Of a stretch of DNA of 64,000 bases, positions 46,913 through 58,328 are shown piece after piece; position 1 is the first letter of the stretch; each line of letters begins with the position of its first letter. The stretch comes from Cryptomeria japonica (lineage: Eukaryota; Streptophyta; Pinopsida; Cupressales; Cupressaceae). A program made the position numbers and the translations under genes. The stretch is from positions 572,643,241 through 572,707,240 of the forward strand of contig NC_081410.1 in the NCBI RefSeq assembly GCF_030272615.1. The letters are read 5' to 3'. Below the pieces are notes generated by a model. It saw only the letters and a program-made list of their open reading frames with translations. It ran no database searches and was not told the origin of the DNA.

Positions 46913-47897
46913 TGTTGGTAATTGGCACTCATCCACTAAGGTAAATTGCATTTAGGGTTGTCATTGATGGGAACTCATCTCTAGGTATTGATAATTATCA
47001 TCAGGACTCATTGTATTATCATTTTTCTTTGATTGGGTCACCCAGTATACACTATACACAATCAGTATATACACTTTTCTTTATCCTTAGCAACCAATTA
47101 GTCTTGGTACCGGTAACATGTATTTGGAACCCGATTAAGTATAGGACCCAACTAAGATATCTTGTGACCCTGATAATTTCTTTAAAGGAATTTTTGGTAG
47201 CATGTGTAGGCCAACATGGTCATCGGGATTATGCATGATATACCTTGTGATCCGACAACCAACAAGTTTATTTTCTTCATTGAGGCCGACATGGTGAAGA
47301 GTTAAAGGGTATTTAAGGGAGATCTTTCAGCGATGGATTTGATGATAATGATGATGTAATTTTGATTGCAAATCAGTTAGAAATTGAAAGTATGCATCTT
47401 GGTGAACAAGTGAAAGATTTTTTACGTAGTTTCACGTGCGTAGTCTCAACCGATAGAAGAACAGGGAAGAATAGAGTATCAGTAAACCGGTTCACAGAGG
47501 AGGTTGACAGAGCATAAACCAACACTTATCCAACATGGTTAGATGCACCTTATGAGTTCATTTTTATTTGTAATCACTATGTAATGTTGTGTAAGTCAGT
47601 GAGACTTCTATTTGAGCCAGTTGGCCTGATTGCATGTGCAATCCCCTCTATGTAATATTTGTATACCTTGATCAAGTATATAGATATTGTGGGTATCAGC
47701 CCCACCATGGTTTTTCCCTTTGCAGGGTTTTCCATGTATAAATATTGGTGTTACGCTTGTGCTTCTTTATATGTTATTTGGTTTATGCACTTTAATTTTA
47801 TTTACTATTAATGATTTCATAAGAAGTAAGTTCAAAATTAGATTCACAAGTTGAACACTGATTCACCACCCCCTCTGAGTGTTCTTGGATTCCAACA
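46913..47897 (+). repeat. Element 4 5' LTR
   Basis: The 985 bp begin TGTTGGTAATTGGCACTC and end TTGGATTCCAACA. It contains the module CCCACCATGGTTTTTCCC with GGGTTTTCCATGTATAAAT (about 47700-47740) and a short C-run before the end. It is related to the Element 3 LTR. Confidence 0.85.
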
Positions 47898-47912
47898 ATT
47901 GGTATCGGAGCT
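47898..47912 (+). other. Primer binding site, Element 4
   Basis: ATTGGTATCGGAGCT is the initiator-tRNA-Met site with one substitution. Confidence 0.85.
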
Positions 47913-47965
47913 TAGTTCCTCAGAAGAAGTTTAACCACTTGAGGAAGCTCTAGAACTTGGAATCA

Positions 47966-49078
47966 ATGAAAACCGATCTACAAAAATAACTTCAACTTGC
48001 TCTTTAGGATCTTGATAATGAGAAGATGGAAAATAGTAAACTGAAGAATGAACTAATGCAAGCCAGAGATCACATCATTTCATTACAAGAAAAGCTTTCA
48101 ATTGTTCAAGCTAAGAGGAAGGAACTTTGTGATCAATTGTAAAATTAGAATAGTGATGAGGAAGATGCTATGAAGGATCAGTGTCAGAAAATCACTCAGG
48201 AGAACACCATCTTGAAGAATGAGATGCAAGTCATAACCATGAGAATTTGCAAGGAGATTGAAGATAGAAAGAAGAATGAAGAAAACCTAGAGCTCAAGCA
48301 TTGAAGGATAGATCTGATGAATGCAATAGACTAACACATGAGAATGACATGTTGAAACTTGAGTTGATCTAGTCCCGAAACAATGAACAAGAACTTGAGA
48401 GATAGATCATAATCATGAGAGATGATTTAGTCACTACAAATGAGTACAAGGGAAAATTCAAAGCCAAATCATCCAAATTTGATGAATTAATGAAGATTTG
48501 AAGAGATGCTAATGACAAGAGATGTCCTGGTTATGAAGAAGGAGAAAGCTTTGGTACTACACAGCAAGATAAATCATCCAGTCAAAAGCAGAATCACGCC
48601 AACAATTAGAACCATAATCACCAGAAGATAGCCTAATGCTCACAAATTTAATGGTACATGCTTTGTTTGCATTAAATATGGTCATAAAGAAAGTTAGTGC
48701 AAGAATAGGAATAATAAAATCAATGCATCATTCACAGGTCTTGAAAATGTAAGATGTCATGCATGTAGTAGATTTGGTCATGTGGCTAACCAATGCAGAT
48801 GAAAAGGAACTCAAGGAAATCAGAGGTTTAATAAAGTAATTCAGAAGAACAATATTATCTATTATGCATGCAACAATATTGAACATATTTCTAAATATTA
48901 AAGGAGTAAGAACCCACCAGTAACTAATGGAAATGAAGATGAGAAAGGAAATACAAAGGTTGAAGATATCAGAAAATAATAGGAGAGAAGATAGGTTAGG
49001 AGATCAGACACACAATAGATAGAACAACTGGTAGAGTCATCAAGTCCTACACCAAAAGCAGGAACAACCGATAACTAA
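47966..49078 (+). pseudogene. gag: Element 4 ORF1: gag-like
   Basis: The ATG at 47966 opens a coiled-coil region (LQLAL, LKNELMQARDHIISLQEKL) closely parallel to Element 3. In-frame TAA, TAG or TGA codons are frequent, and a frameshift lies near 48300. Knuckles are CFVCIKYGHKES then stop, CHACSRFGHVANQC (intact, about 48758-48799) and CYACNNIEHISKY. The span is 1,113 bp, equal to Element 3 gag. It is non-functional. Confidence 0.75.
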
Positions 49079-49390
49079 GGTACTCTGCCTTAGGGGTAGG
49101 CAAATCATTAAAGATTATTCAAACACCCCATATTAGATCTGTATTTAGGAAATTTTGATTGCAAATGGATACTTGGGAGATTTCAGGTGTTTATGGGAAC
49201 CTACTTGCAGACTATGTGATCAGGATAGACTTATCGACAACATTTATGATAGTGGAAAATTAGGGCTAATGGCGATAAAAGGGAAAAGTTAAGTTATTTC
49301 CGTACACAGTGATTGAGCATTCTAAAGAGTGTTTTCTAGAGCATTTCAAGAGTCTAAAGGCAATTTGTGCAAGCATCTACACTCAAAGGT
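49079..49390 (+). other. Spacer between gag and ORF2, Element 4
   Basis: About 310 bp without a supported ORF. It begins with the CTGCCTTAGGGGTAGGCAAA box shared with Element 3. Confidence 0.5.
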
Positions 49391-49453
49391 GACTTCATCA
49401 TCTGGTAGAATCTTGAGGTACTTACCATTTGTAGAAACCCTAGTTGTAGTATC
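49391..49453 (+). pseudogene. Element 4 ORF2, N-terminal stub
   Basis: A short stretch (RILRYLPFVETLVV) leads directly into the ORF2 sequence beyond the solo LTR. Removing the LTR and one GTATC joins it in frame to STSDTPLVVEIKNH. Confidence 0.55.
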
Positions 49454-50495
49454 TATCGTGCTCTGTGAAGTGTACCTGTACCTACAAACACAATGCACTC
49501 AATAAATCATTACAAGCATGGTTAGAAGATTTAAATCAAAGAAAGACAAAACCATAGCTAATCAACTTATTGCCTCCTAGTAAATGTGAGTATGAAAAAT
49601 GCTCTTAGATCTGATTATGCATATTCCAGTGACTTGACTACACTTAGATGGAGGATTTGAATGATGAAAATGCATGATTTAGCAAAAATAGCATGATTAA
49701 GCTATATGAGTGATTGATCTAGCATGATTAAGCTAAGTTTTAAGCTAAAATTGAGCATGATAACATTGTTAAAACTGATAAACTATAAGCTAGATGCCTA
49801 TAGTAACAATGCATAAGATGAGAATGAGATGAATCAAATGATATGCAAGAATGATATGCAAAAATCATATGAAATTGGGACCCTTTGAGCTCCAAAATGA
49901 GGTCTATTTATAGGATTTTCCAAGGCTAAGGGTAATGTGGCAAGAATAAACGGTCAAGATTGATCTGAAGATATCAATGGTTAAATTGGAGGAGGATGGA
50001 AAAGAGGGTTGGATTAAAGGGAACATCTGTCATCTCTATGGTTACAAGTGTCAAGAGGCTTCTAGAAGAGGTTAGATGAAAGGGAACACTTAGTGACAAG
50101 TGTCACAAGGTTCTAGAAGATGCTGGATGAAAGGGGACATGGTGGTAGATAGAATGGGTTAGGTTTAGGAAAGGTTAGATTTAGGAGTGGTAGAAGTTAG
50201 GAGAATTTGAATTTAAAAATTCAAATAATATGAAAAGGATAATTAATTTCAACAACTCATGATTGATTTGTTTTAATTAATTAGGGGATTAGAAGAAATG
50301 AATTTGGTGGAGGGAATTAATTAATTAAAGGGGTGAAATGAACCTATTAAATAAATCCTTAGATTTATTAATAAGTAGATGAACGGGAAAATTTAATCAA
50401 ATTGCTTAGTGAATTTAATTAAATTGGGGAGGAGACATTAATTAAATAATTGCTTATTTAATTAATTATATTTAGACCATTTTTAGGTGTATATA
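49454..50495 (-). repeat. Solo LTR inside Element 4 ORF2
   Basis: A perfect duplication GTATC (49449-49453 and 50496-50500) brackets 1,042 bp with no coding sequence. On the minus strand a TATA box TATAAATAG lies at 49922-49914. The right end, TTTTAGGTGTATATA, resembles TTTTAGGTGTCTACA at 52475, so both LTRs probably belong to related minus-strand families. The terminal TG/CA have each mutated once. With no internal region, it reads as a solo LTR. Confidence 0.75.
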
Positions 50496-50500
50496 GTATC

Positions 50501-51390
50501 CACATCCGATACTCCTTTGGTGGTGGAAATCAAGAACCACCCCCATCCTGAATTTAATAAGCACCCTTTCAAGTCTCTTTTGGATGATTTGTTGGGATCA
50601 TTTTTTAGTGTCTGCCATGGTGTTCTTAATACCCAAGACATTAGGGCATATATCCATTCTAGCATAGAGGAGATTGGGAGCTATGAAATGTCCTGCATAT
50701 TCACAGAGAACCTGATCACTGATAACCAGTTGAAGCTAGAAATTGCCTATTTGTAGAGGAAGGGTTTCACCCAATTTATGAACTTTCTGACATTTGAGAA
50801 AGTTGAATGGGTCTAATATATACTCAACCACATTCATGGAGTATTCATTAGGTTGGACCGACCTTACAAGATCATCAAGCAATTCATCAAAAGCATCACC
50901 TGCCTGCATAAAGTTAGAGGTTTTCCTGGCCCTAGGTCTAAAATCTCCAACACCAAACTCTACAAACTCATTGGTGCCACCTTTGATGGTTATTGATGAG
51001 AGTTGATGATATAAAGGATATTGATGTCAAATTTGCAACAATGGTAATCAGATACAAAGTTTACTAGTCAAACAGACTGAACTCTATCTCTGGTAACAAC
51101 ATTCTTATTTCTCATCAAATGCTGAAAGAGGATGCACACTATGACCTGTGTAGTGTGATGCTGGAGGAATTAATGACAAACCTTCAAAAAATAAAATAGG
51201 ACAAAAAAAATGCATTCTAGTATGGATCTTTTGTTATATGTTTGACATTTTACTTTTTCAATCCATCTCCCGGTTATAGTAAAATATAGTGGGCTTTGAT
51301 AGACTAGTAGCCACTCAAATATCACAAATTTTGGATAGCCAAGGAGATAGACTCACAAGATAACTATCTAAACTCTTCTAAAGTTTGCCT
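50501..51390 (+). pseudogene. Element 4 ORF2, remaining part
   Basis: Conserved blocks are recognisable: VVEIKNHPHPEF, then YIHSSIEEIGSYEM, VEWV.YILNHIHGVFIRLD and RPYKIIKQFIKSI. Later blocks (IGATFDG, a GYK-like block, MLKED, LQKIK) are spread over shifted frames. The similarity to Elements 1-3 holds to about 51300. This fourth independent copy supports ORF2 as a real family. Confidence 0.65.
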
Positions 51391-51540
51391 TGTTAGAATC
51401 CTAGCCTATTAAAGCTTTACAAAAAGTCTTATTAAGAACTGATCCTGTTAGGAAGCACCCAGTTAAGAGATTGATTACAAATGCCTTGTTAGAAGTAATA
51501 CCCTGTAAGGAGTAACTAACGAGGGGAAAATGTAGCCAGG
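51391..51540 (-). repeat. Unresolved LTR-like fragment
   Basis: Short phrases such as CCTGTTAGGAAGC and CCCAGTTAAGAGATT resemble, in reverse complement, the CCTAACAGGG / CTTAACCGAGTC phrases in the Element 1 LTR. No boundary is clear, and no gene is seen. Confidence 0.35.
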
Positions 51541-52475
51541 TAAGATTAGATGGTTAGTATTCAAACAAAGCATTCAAACACATAAAACACAAAGAATAAC
51601 CATTTATACCTTGCTATTTTACCTCTCCCTCAGATTAAACTTGATGAAGTGGATGGATGATGAGGATGCACACTTGATGCTCCACTTGATATGCATGCTC
51701 CACTTGATATGCTCCTTGCTTGATATGGATGTGGATTGATCTCCTTTGCTCAACAATATTAATGGATTTGATAGGATAGATTTTGGATGGATTTTAATTG
51801 AAAGAAAGAAGAGAGAGAAAAAATAGCAGCATGACAATGCATGAGAAGTGGATGATTTGCGAGGAGAATAGGCTCCAATTTATAGATTGGATGAGGGCAA
51901 TGGAGGGCCAAGATTGATTTGATCATGAAGGGTTGAGATTAATTTGAGATAGAAGGCATGGATCAAGGGTACCTTGGGAAAATACATAGGAATATAGAAT
52001 TCCTTGGGAAAAGGGGGGAGAAATTTGAATTTCAAACATGAGGAATTAAAATTTTTAAAATAAGGATGCATTGAGGGATTCAAAGAAATTTGAATTTCTT
52101 TTAGAGACTCAATGTTGATGTGACATGAGTGGGAATTAAAAATTGAGGGATAATTATAAGCATGATTATGAGAGAGTCTATAAGGATTAATTAGGTTGAG
52201 TGGGATTAGGAAAAGTAATTTGTAGGAATCACATGACTAGGTTAATTAATTAGAATTAATTAATTGAGTGGGTTTAGAGGAAATAGTTATTGGAGGGGAC
52301 TTCAGAAGAATAGGGGAATAATTAATTCATTTGATATATTAATTATTGGACAATAGTGATAGAATTATTTAAATTAGATTTAATTGATTAAGTGAGGAAT
52401 GAGGATAACACAATTAAATTAATTAATTATGTTGACAAGCTTAAATTAATTAAATATTAATTTTAGGTGTCTACA
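51541..52475 (-). repeat. 3' LTR of a minus-strand element (left edge approximate)
   Basis: In element sense it starts TGTAGACACCTAAAATTAAT at 52475, preceded by a purine tract. A TATA-type box (TATAAATTGG, minus strand, near 51880) lies inside. The left end is not fixed, because the paired LTR lies beyond the window. Similarity in layout and end sequence links it to the solo LTR at 49454-50495. Confidence 0.6.
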
Positions 52476-52660
52476 TTTTTCCCCTCTTTGATATAGCATC
52501 ATGAAATGATGTTATATCAAAGAAGAATAAAACATAGTGGAAGAAAAGGATAAGGACTAGTAGCATGATGCCCTAGTAATGAGATGAGGAAGAATGATGA
52601 GGAGGAAGGATGATGAGGAAGCAGTGGTATGCCCCCTCGAGAGGACATGTGGGTTTGAAG
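52476..52660 (-). other. Polypurine tract and 3' internal sequence of the minus-strand element
   Basis: In element sense CAAAGAGGGGAAAAA (plus-strand 52476-52490) is the polypurine tract. The internal sequence is interrupted by Copia-B2 at 52661 and resumes at 59412. Just inside the tract lies a short inverted repeat, GATATAGCATCATG / CATGATGC-like. Confidence 0.6.
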
Positions 52661-53737
52661 TGTTAGGACTCGGAGGCAAATGAGAGGGGGGGTGGGGGGT
52701 GAATCAGTTGTCTATTAATTTCAACCCAAATATAACTTAATCAAACTTGATACATAATACCAGTAAACCAAACTTAATGTCAGTAAAGAGATTAACAGTT
52801 AATATTAATATCGATGAAATTTAATGCATGAAACAAAAAGAGAAACAATATCCACAACACATAACACAAAGATTTGTACGTGGAAACCCTATAAGAGGAA
52901 AAACCACGATGGGAAACCTTACCCACAATCAGATGATACTACTGTAGATAGTATGTGTATACAAATGGAGTCTGCACATGCAAAAAGGCCAGCTACCTAG
53001 AACTCACTGCTCAATCACAAGATGGGAGTCTCACAGACTACAATTGGATGATTAAATCCAATGATAATGTACTACTCAAAGTAGCATCTTCAATGTTGGA
53101 TTCAATACCGATTAAGCTCTGATAATCTCCTTCAAACCTTCCTTGAACCTTCTATATGTTCTACTCATATGATCTTCAATATTCGTACATACCATGTTAC
53201 AATACCATAACCTTACATACCATGTCCATACATCTCACAATTGAGATCTTACATATATACAAAAACCTAAGACCTTATGTGTAGGTCGGCTCACTAAGAA
53301 TATTAAAATTAAATCATTTACAAGTAAGTCAAGATGCGATGCATCATGTCGGCCTAATGTAATTAAAACAATGTCTAATTGATTAAATCATCTCCATAAT
53401 GTGTCATGCTGATTTGGAATAGATAATGCATGTCGGTCCATAACTTAGACCAATTTGTCGGTAACAACAAATATGTCAACCCGATTAGACCAATAACCAG
53501 AATACCAAAACCAAGTGTCCAAACCATGTCTTTGACATAACCAAGTGATCTATAGATGATAACAAGTCATCCTAAGTGTCGGTGAACAATATAACCTATC
53601 GATGAACCAAATACCGGTGACTGTGCATAAGTCATTGAACTTGTCGGTGATCATAACCAAAGATCTCCAGAAGGATAAGTGTTGATAACTGTTGACATCA
53701 ATGACAAAACCAATGCAACATATCCATAATACCAACA
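52661..53737 (-). repeat. Copia-B2 3' LTR
   Basis: On the plus strand it runs from TGTTAGGACTCGG to ATACCAACA. It has an interrupted G-run (7 G, T, 6 G) near its left end. It pairs with 58329-59406 with several per cent divergence by eye. Confidence 0.93.
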
Positions 53738-53951
53738 ATCTCCCCCTTTGGAATTGATGGCAACACAAGATGGAAAAACCATCTAAGTGCCAAAGCAGAA
53801 TTGCCAAAAACCAAAAACCAATAATCTCTCGAATAGATCAATACCAAAAATCCAAATCCAAATGTAGAGAGTAAAAATCTCTCCCCCAATGAATAATCTC
53901 TCCCCAAAGGATAATGTTTTTCAATAGATATCTCTCCCCTTTTGACATCAA
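53738..53951 (-). other. Polypurine tract and upstream purine motif, Copia-B2
   Basis: The main tract in element sense is CCAAAGGGGGAGAT, next to the LTR (plus 53738-53751). The upstream motif is plus-strand CTCTCCCCTTTTGACATCAAA (about 53932-53951), about 195 bp from the LTR, at the same position as in Copia-B1. Confidence 0.8.
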
Positions 53952-54114
53952 ATGCCAAAGCAATATAAATACCAAATATAACCAGTTCATAGAACCAATT
54001 ACAAATACCAATGGTTATAACCAACTACTCCCCCTGAGAAGTAGCTCTCCTCCATCAAAGTCGGAAAAAGGTTTCTCTGTAAATTTTGTTGGTTTGATGC
54101 CAAGAATCAACTAT

Positions 54115-57100
54115 CTAGGTCTCTACCAGTGAGGGTATAACCCCAAGCTGCTCTTTGAGATATTCAAAATTTTCCTTAGGCAAAGGCTTAGTAAAGATAT
54201 CTGCAATCTGCTCTTTAGTATTCACATAAACCAATCTCACTTCTTTTGCTTCAACATTCTCTTTTAGAAAATTGTATCTGATAGAAACATGTTTAGTTTT
54301 AGAGTGAAATACCACATTCTTAGATATATCAATTGCTGCTAAATTATCACAATAGATGATTATAGGTTCTTTGCATTTTACCTTTATGTCCTTTAACATT
54401 TTCTTAATCCATAATACCTGAGTATAATTAGTGGTTGCTACAACATATTCTGATTCATTTGTTGATAATGATGTACAACTTTATTTCTTGCTTAACCATA
54501 AAATCAATCTTCTACGAAGAAATAATGCCCCGCCGGTGGTGCTCTTTTTGTCATCTACATCTTCTGCCCAATTAGCATCGGTGTATGTACATAAATCAAA
54601 ATTTTCATCTTTAGGATACCATAGACCAAGATTTTTTGTGCCTTGTAGATACCGGAAAATCATTTTCATTGCTGATTCATGATTTTCTCTAGGACTACTC
54701 TGAAATCTTGAAACAATACACACTACATTCATTATATCAAGTCTTGTTTGTGTCAAATACAGTAAACCTCCAATCATAGATTTGTATCTTATTGAATTAA
54801 CAGGAGCTAAATCATACTTTAATGATAGTTTATCAGTTGTAGTCATAGGAGTACTTACCGGTTTAGAGTTTTCCATACCAAATTTCTTTAGTAGTTCCTT
54901 CAAGTACTTTGTTTGACATATGAATATACCTTTATCAATCTATGAAATCTGCAATCCTAAAAAGAATTGTGTATCTCCCCAATCATAGACATTTCAAATT
55001 CTTCTTACATCTTATTAGAAAAGTCTTTACACAATCCATCTTCTCCTCCAAAAATGATGTCATCAACAAAAACTTCAATAACCAAGATGTCTTCGTTAGT
55101 CACTTTGAAATGTAAGTTTCTATCAGCATTACCTTCAGTGTAACCAATCTTCAGAAGATATTTGTCCAATCTAGCATACCAAGTTGTAGGAGCTTGCTTC
55201 AATCCATATAAAGATTTCCTTAATCTGCAAACCATACCTTCATCATTTGTCAATGAAAATCTATCAGGCTGTTCAATGTAAACTTCTCTTCAAGATCACC
55301 ATTCAAAAATGCACATTTAACATCCATTTGATATACTTTATAGTTTTTGTGTGTTTCAAATGCAAGAAATAATCTGATTGCCTCAATTCTAGCTACTGGT
55401 GCAAAGGTTTCATTGTAATCAATTCCCTCTTTCTATGAATATCCTTTACACACTAATCTTGTTTTGTTTATGATTATCTTACCATATTCATTAAGTTTAT
55501 TTCTAAATACCCATTTAGTTCCAATTACATTTTTATCTTTGGGCAGGGAAACCAATGTCCATGTATTGTTCTTTTCAATTTGTTCTAATTCATCTTCCAT
55601 GGCTCTATCCAATGTTTATCTTCACATGCATCAATAACAAATGTTGGTTCAATTTGAGAAATTAAACTTACCTCTTCATTTTCCATTCTTCCTCTTGTCA
55701 TAACTCCTTGATACTTATTCCCAATTATCTGACTTTTAGAGTGATTTAATCTTACATAGCTGGGTGTGTTCACTTGCTGCTATTCTTCAGTCACTATGGA
55801 ATTCTCTGATGATGTTGGTGTGACTGGATCTACATTATATGTCAGTGCATTTTGTATAGGTTCATTTATGATCATCTCAAGTGCCGGTTCAGAAACCATA
55901 GACCTTGAATTTCCTCTAAAGTGTTCATCTATCTTCACATTTGCACTCTCAATTATTTTCTGCAATCTTTTATTAAAACATCTATATAATTTTCTCTTAG
56001 ATGAATAACCAATAAATATACTTTCATCACTTCTAAGACCAAATCTACCAATATACTCATCTCTCCTAATGTAGCATTTGCTTCCAAATATTCTGAAGTA
56101 CTTAAGAGTGTGAATATTACCAAACCATAATTCATAGGGTGTCTTACCAGTTTCACCTTTGATGTGAAATCTGTTGAAAGTGTAAACCATTGTATTCGCT
56201 ACTTCTCTCCAATACACATGAGGTAGATTTGCTTCTGATATCATGCTTCTAACTGTATCTAGAATAGTTATGTTCTTCCTTTCCACAACTCCATTTTGCT
56301 AAGGTTTCCAGGGTGCTGATAGTTGTCTTCTAATTCCATTCACTTCACAAAATGTATTGAACTCTTTAGTTGTGAATTCACCTCCTTGATCCAATCTTAA
56401 ACATTTTATTTTCTTATTGGTTTCATTCTCTTCAAGTGCCTTGAACAATTTGAATTTCCCAAAAGCTTTTGATTTCTCCCTGAGAAAAGTAATCCAACAC
56501 ATTCTAGAATAATCATCAATAATTAGCATAAAGTATCTATCTCCTTGTAGACTTCTTGTTCTAGCCAGACCACACAAGTCAGTATGAATTAAATCAAGAA
56601 CATCATTGGATTTATCTAAAATACTCTTAAAAGTTGTTCTAACTTGCTTTCCCATTTGACATTCCTTACATATCGAATTATGAGGTTTTACAATCTTAGG
56701 TAAATCCCTTACTGCCTTAGATGAACTAATCTTCACAATCCAATCAAAATTGACATGATAGAGTCTTTTATGCCATAACCAACTTTCATCAATATGTGCA
56801 ATCAAGCATGTCTTTTCATTGTTATTCAAATGAAAGATATTACCTCTAGTCTGATTACCAGTTGCAATTTCCAAACTAGTTATGTTCATGATTTTGCATT
56901 TACCATTCTTGAATTGTAACTGAAATCCCTTTTCAACTAATTGACCAACACTCAAAAGATTATGCTTCAACCCTTCAACATAATAAACGGTGTCAGTATT
57001 GTGCCTACCATCAAAAGATATAGCACATTTTCCTTTGATCAAACAAGCTTTGTCATCTCCAAATCTTACTAAACCTCCATTGTATTCCGGAAAAGATAAG

Positions 57101-57590
57101 AATTTACTTTTATCACCAGTCATATGATGTGAACATCCAAAATCTATAATCCATTCATCATTTTCTTCAATTTTAGCTGTCAGGGCCTTCTCTACTAGTG
57201 GAATAGTAGGTGCTGGTTGATCTTCTATTAATTCAACAAAAGCCCATCCATTGTCTGTTGGTTCTTCATCAAAATCATCAGTAACTGCTCCATCAACATA
57301 ATAACATGATTTGTCTCTATTCTTCTTAAATCTGTATCTCTGATATTCAGGGTTAGGCTTGTATGTTCTTTTAGCTTCTTCTCTTAATCTTGCATGTCTA
57401 TCAGGACATCTAGATGCCATATGACAAACTTTATTGTAGTTAAAACATTTAAATGGTGCTTTACCTTCATACTTACTTCCAATAGGACCTTTAGGCATTT
57501 TCCTTGCAAATAGTGCTTCAAGTTCTTCATTTTCCCTCCTGACATCTTCAAGTTGTCTTGCATAAAGTGCTTTACAATCAGATTTATCAA

Positions 57591-57626
<36 letters not shown>

Positions 57627-58272
57627 CTTTGAAGGATAAATCTATTTTAATTGTAGCAACATGACCAAATTCCTCAAGCTCAAATGTTGAAAGTTTTCCA
57701 ACCAAGGTATCTCTAGATACTGATGTATTAGGCATTGTTCTCAACTCATTAATAGCAGTTACCTTCACTATGTATGTCGGTGGCAATTATCTCAAAACTT
57801 TAGAAACAATTTCATCTTCACTTAAGGAACCTCCACAACATTGTATTCCCAAAACAATTTCATTAACCCTTTTCATAAAAGCAAAAATTCTTTCATCTTC
57901 TTCTATTTTCAAATTTGCATACTTGACCCAAAAGCATTCCAATTTTACAATTTTTACAATGGTATCACCTTCATTAAATGTCTCCAATTTATCCCAAATA
58001 GCTTTAGCAGTAGATCGATCTAATAATCTCATGATTTGCTGATCTGACAAGGTGCTCAAGAGTGCTTCTCTTTCTTTGCAATCATTCTCTTGATCCTTAC
58101 CCAATGTAGGTGGATTATGTTGACCCGATGTAGGACCAACATAGCCATTCTATGTAACATCCCATATATCTCTTCCAATGAAATTCAGATGTGTCTCCAT
58201 TCTAATATTCCATATGCCATGGTTAGTTCCATCAAGTTTCAGACTGTCCTTCCTAAAAAAGTTTGTTGCCAT
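54115..58272 (-). pseudogene. gag-pol: Copia-B2 gag-pol polyprotein (degenerate)
   Basis: Gag starts at the ATG at 58272 (a stop lies at about 58150) and has an extended poly-Ser run (57586-57624) and knuckle CFNYNKVCHMASRC. Protease reads WIIDFGCSHHMTGD, so the catalytic DSG has become DFG. Integrase keeps the zinc site and all three catalytic positions (HTDLCGL, LDQGGEF, NGVVERKN), unlike B1. RT is split: [12 protein letters not shown] at about 55030-55065 is in a shifted frame, with 54903-54481 and 54399-54115 back in the main frame. RNase H ends with IADIFTKPLPKE. Stops lie at 57787, 56299, about 55779 and 55585, among others. It is inactive. Confidence 0.9.
57586..57624 (-). repeat. Poly-Ser trinucleotide repeat in Copia-B2 gag
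   Basis: About 12 tandem GAT units on the plus strand (minus ATC/TCA) encode a Ser run of 10 or more. Copia-B1 has about five at the same site. Confidence 0.85.
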
Positions 58273-58313
58273 AGAATCTCCTCAAGTTGTTAAACTTCTA
58301 CAAAAAAGAACTA

Positions 58314-58328
58314 GGCTCTGATACCAAT
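58314..58328 (-). other. Primer binding site, Copia-B2
   Basis: In element sense ATTGGTATCAGAGCC is a perfect initiator-tRNA-Met complement directly after the 5' LTR. Confidence 0.9.

Larger units (their letters stand above)
46913..51390 (+). mobile_element. O2 Element 4: partial (5' LTR, gag, ORF2 fragment; right end approximate)
   Basis: The 5' LTR, PBS, gag and ORF2 follow the plan of the other O2 elements. Family similarity fades near 51390, where other repeats begin, and no 3' LTR was found, so the element is truncated or its end is displaced. A solo LTR at 49454-50495 interrupts ORF2. It is heavily decayed. Confidence 0.75.
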
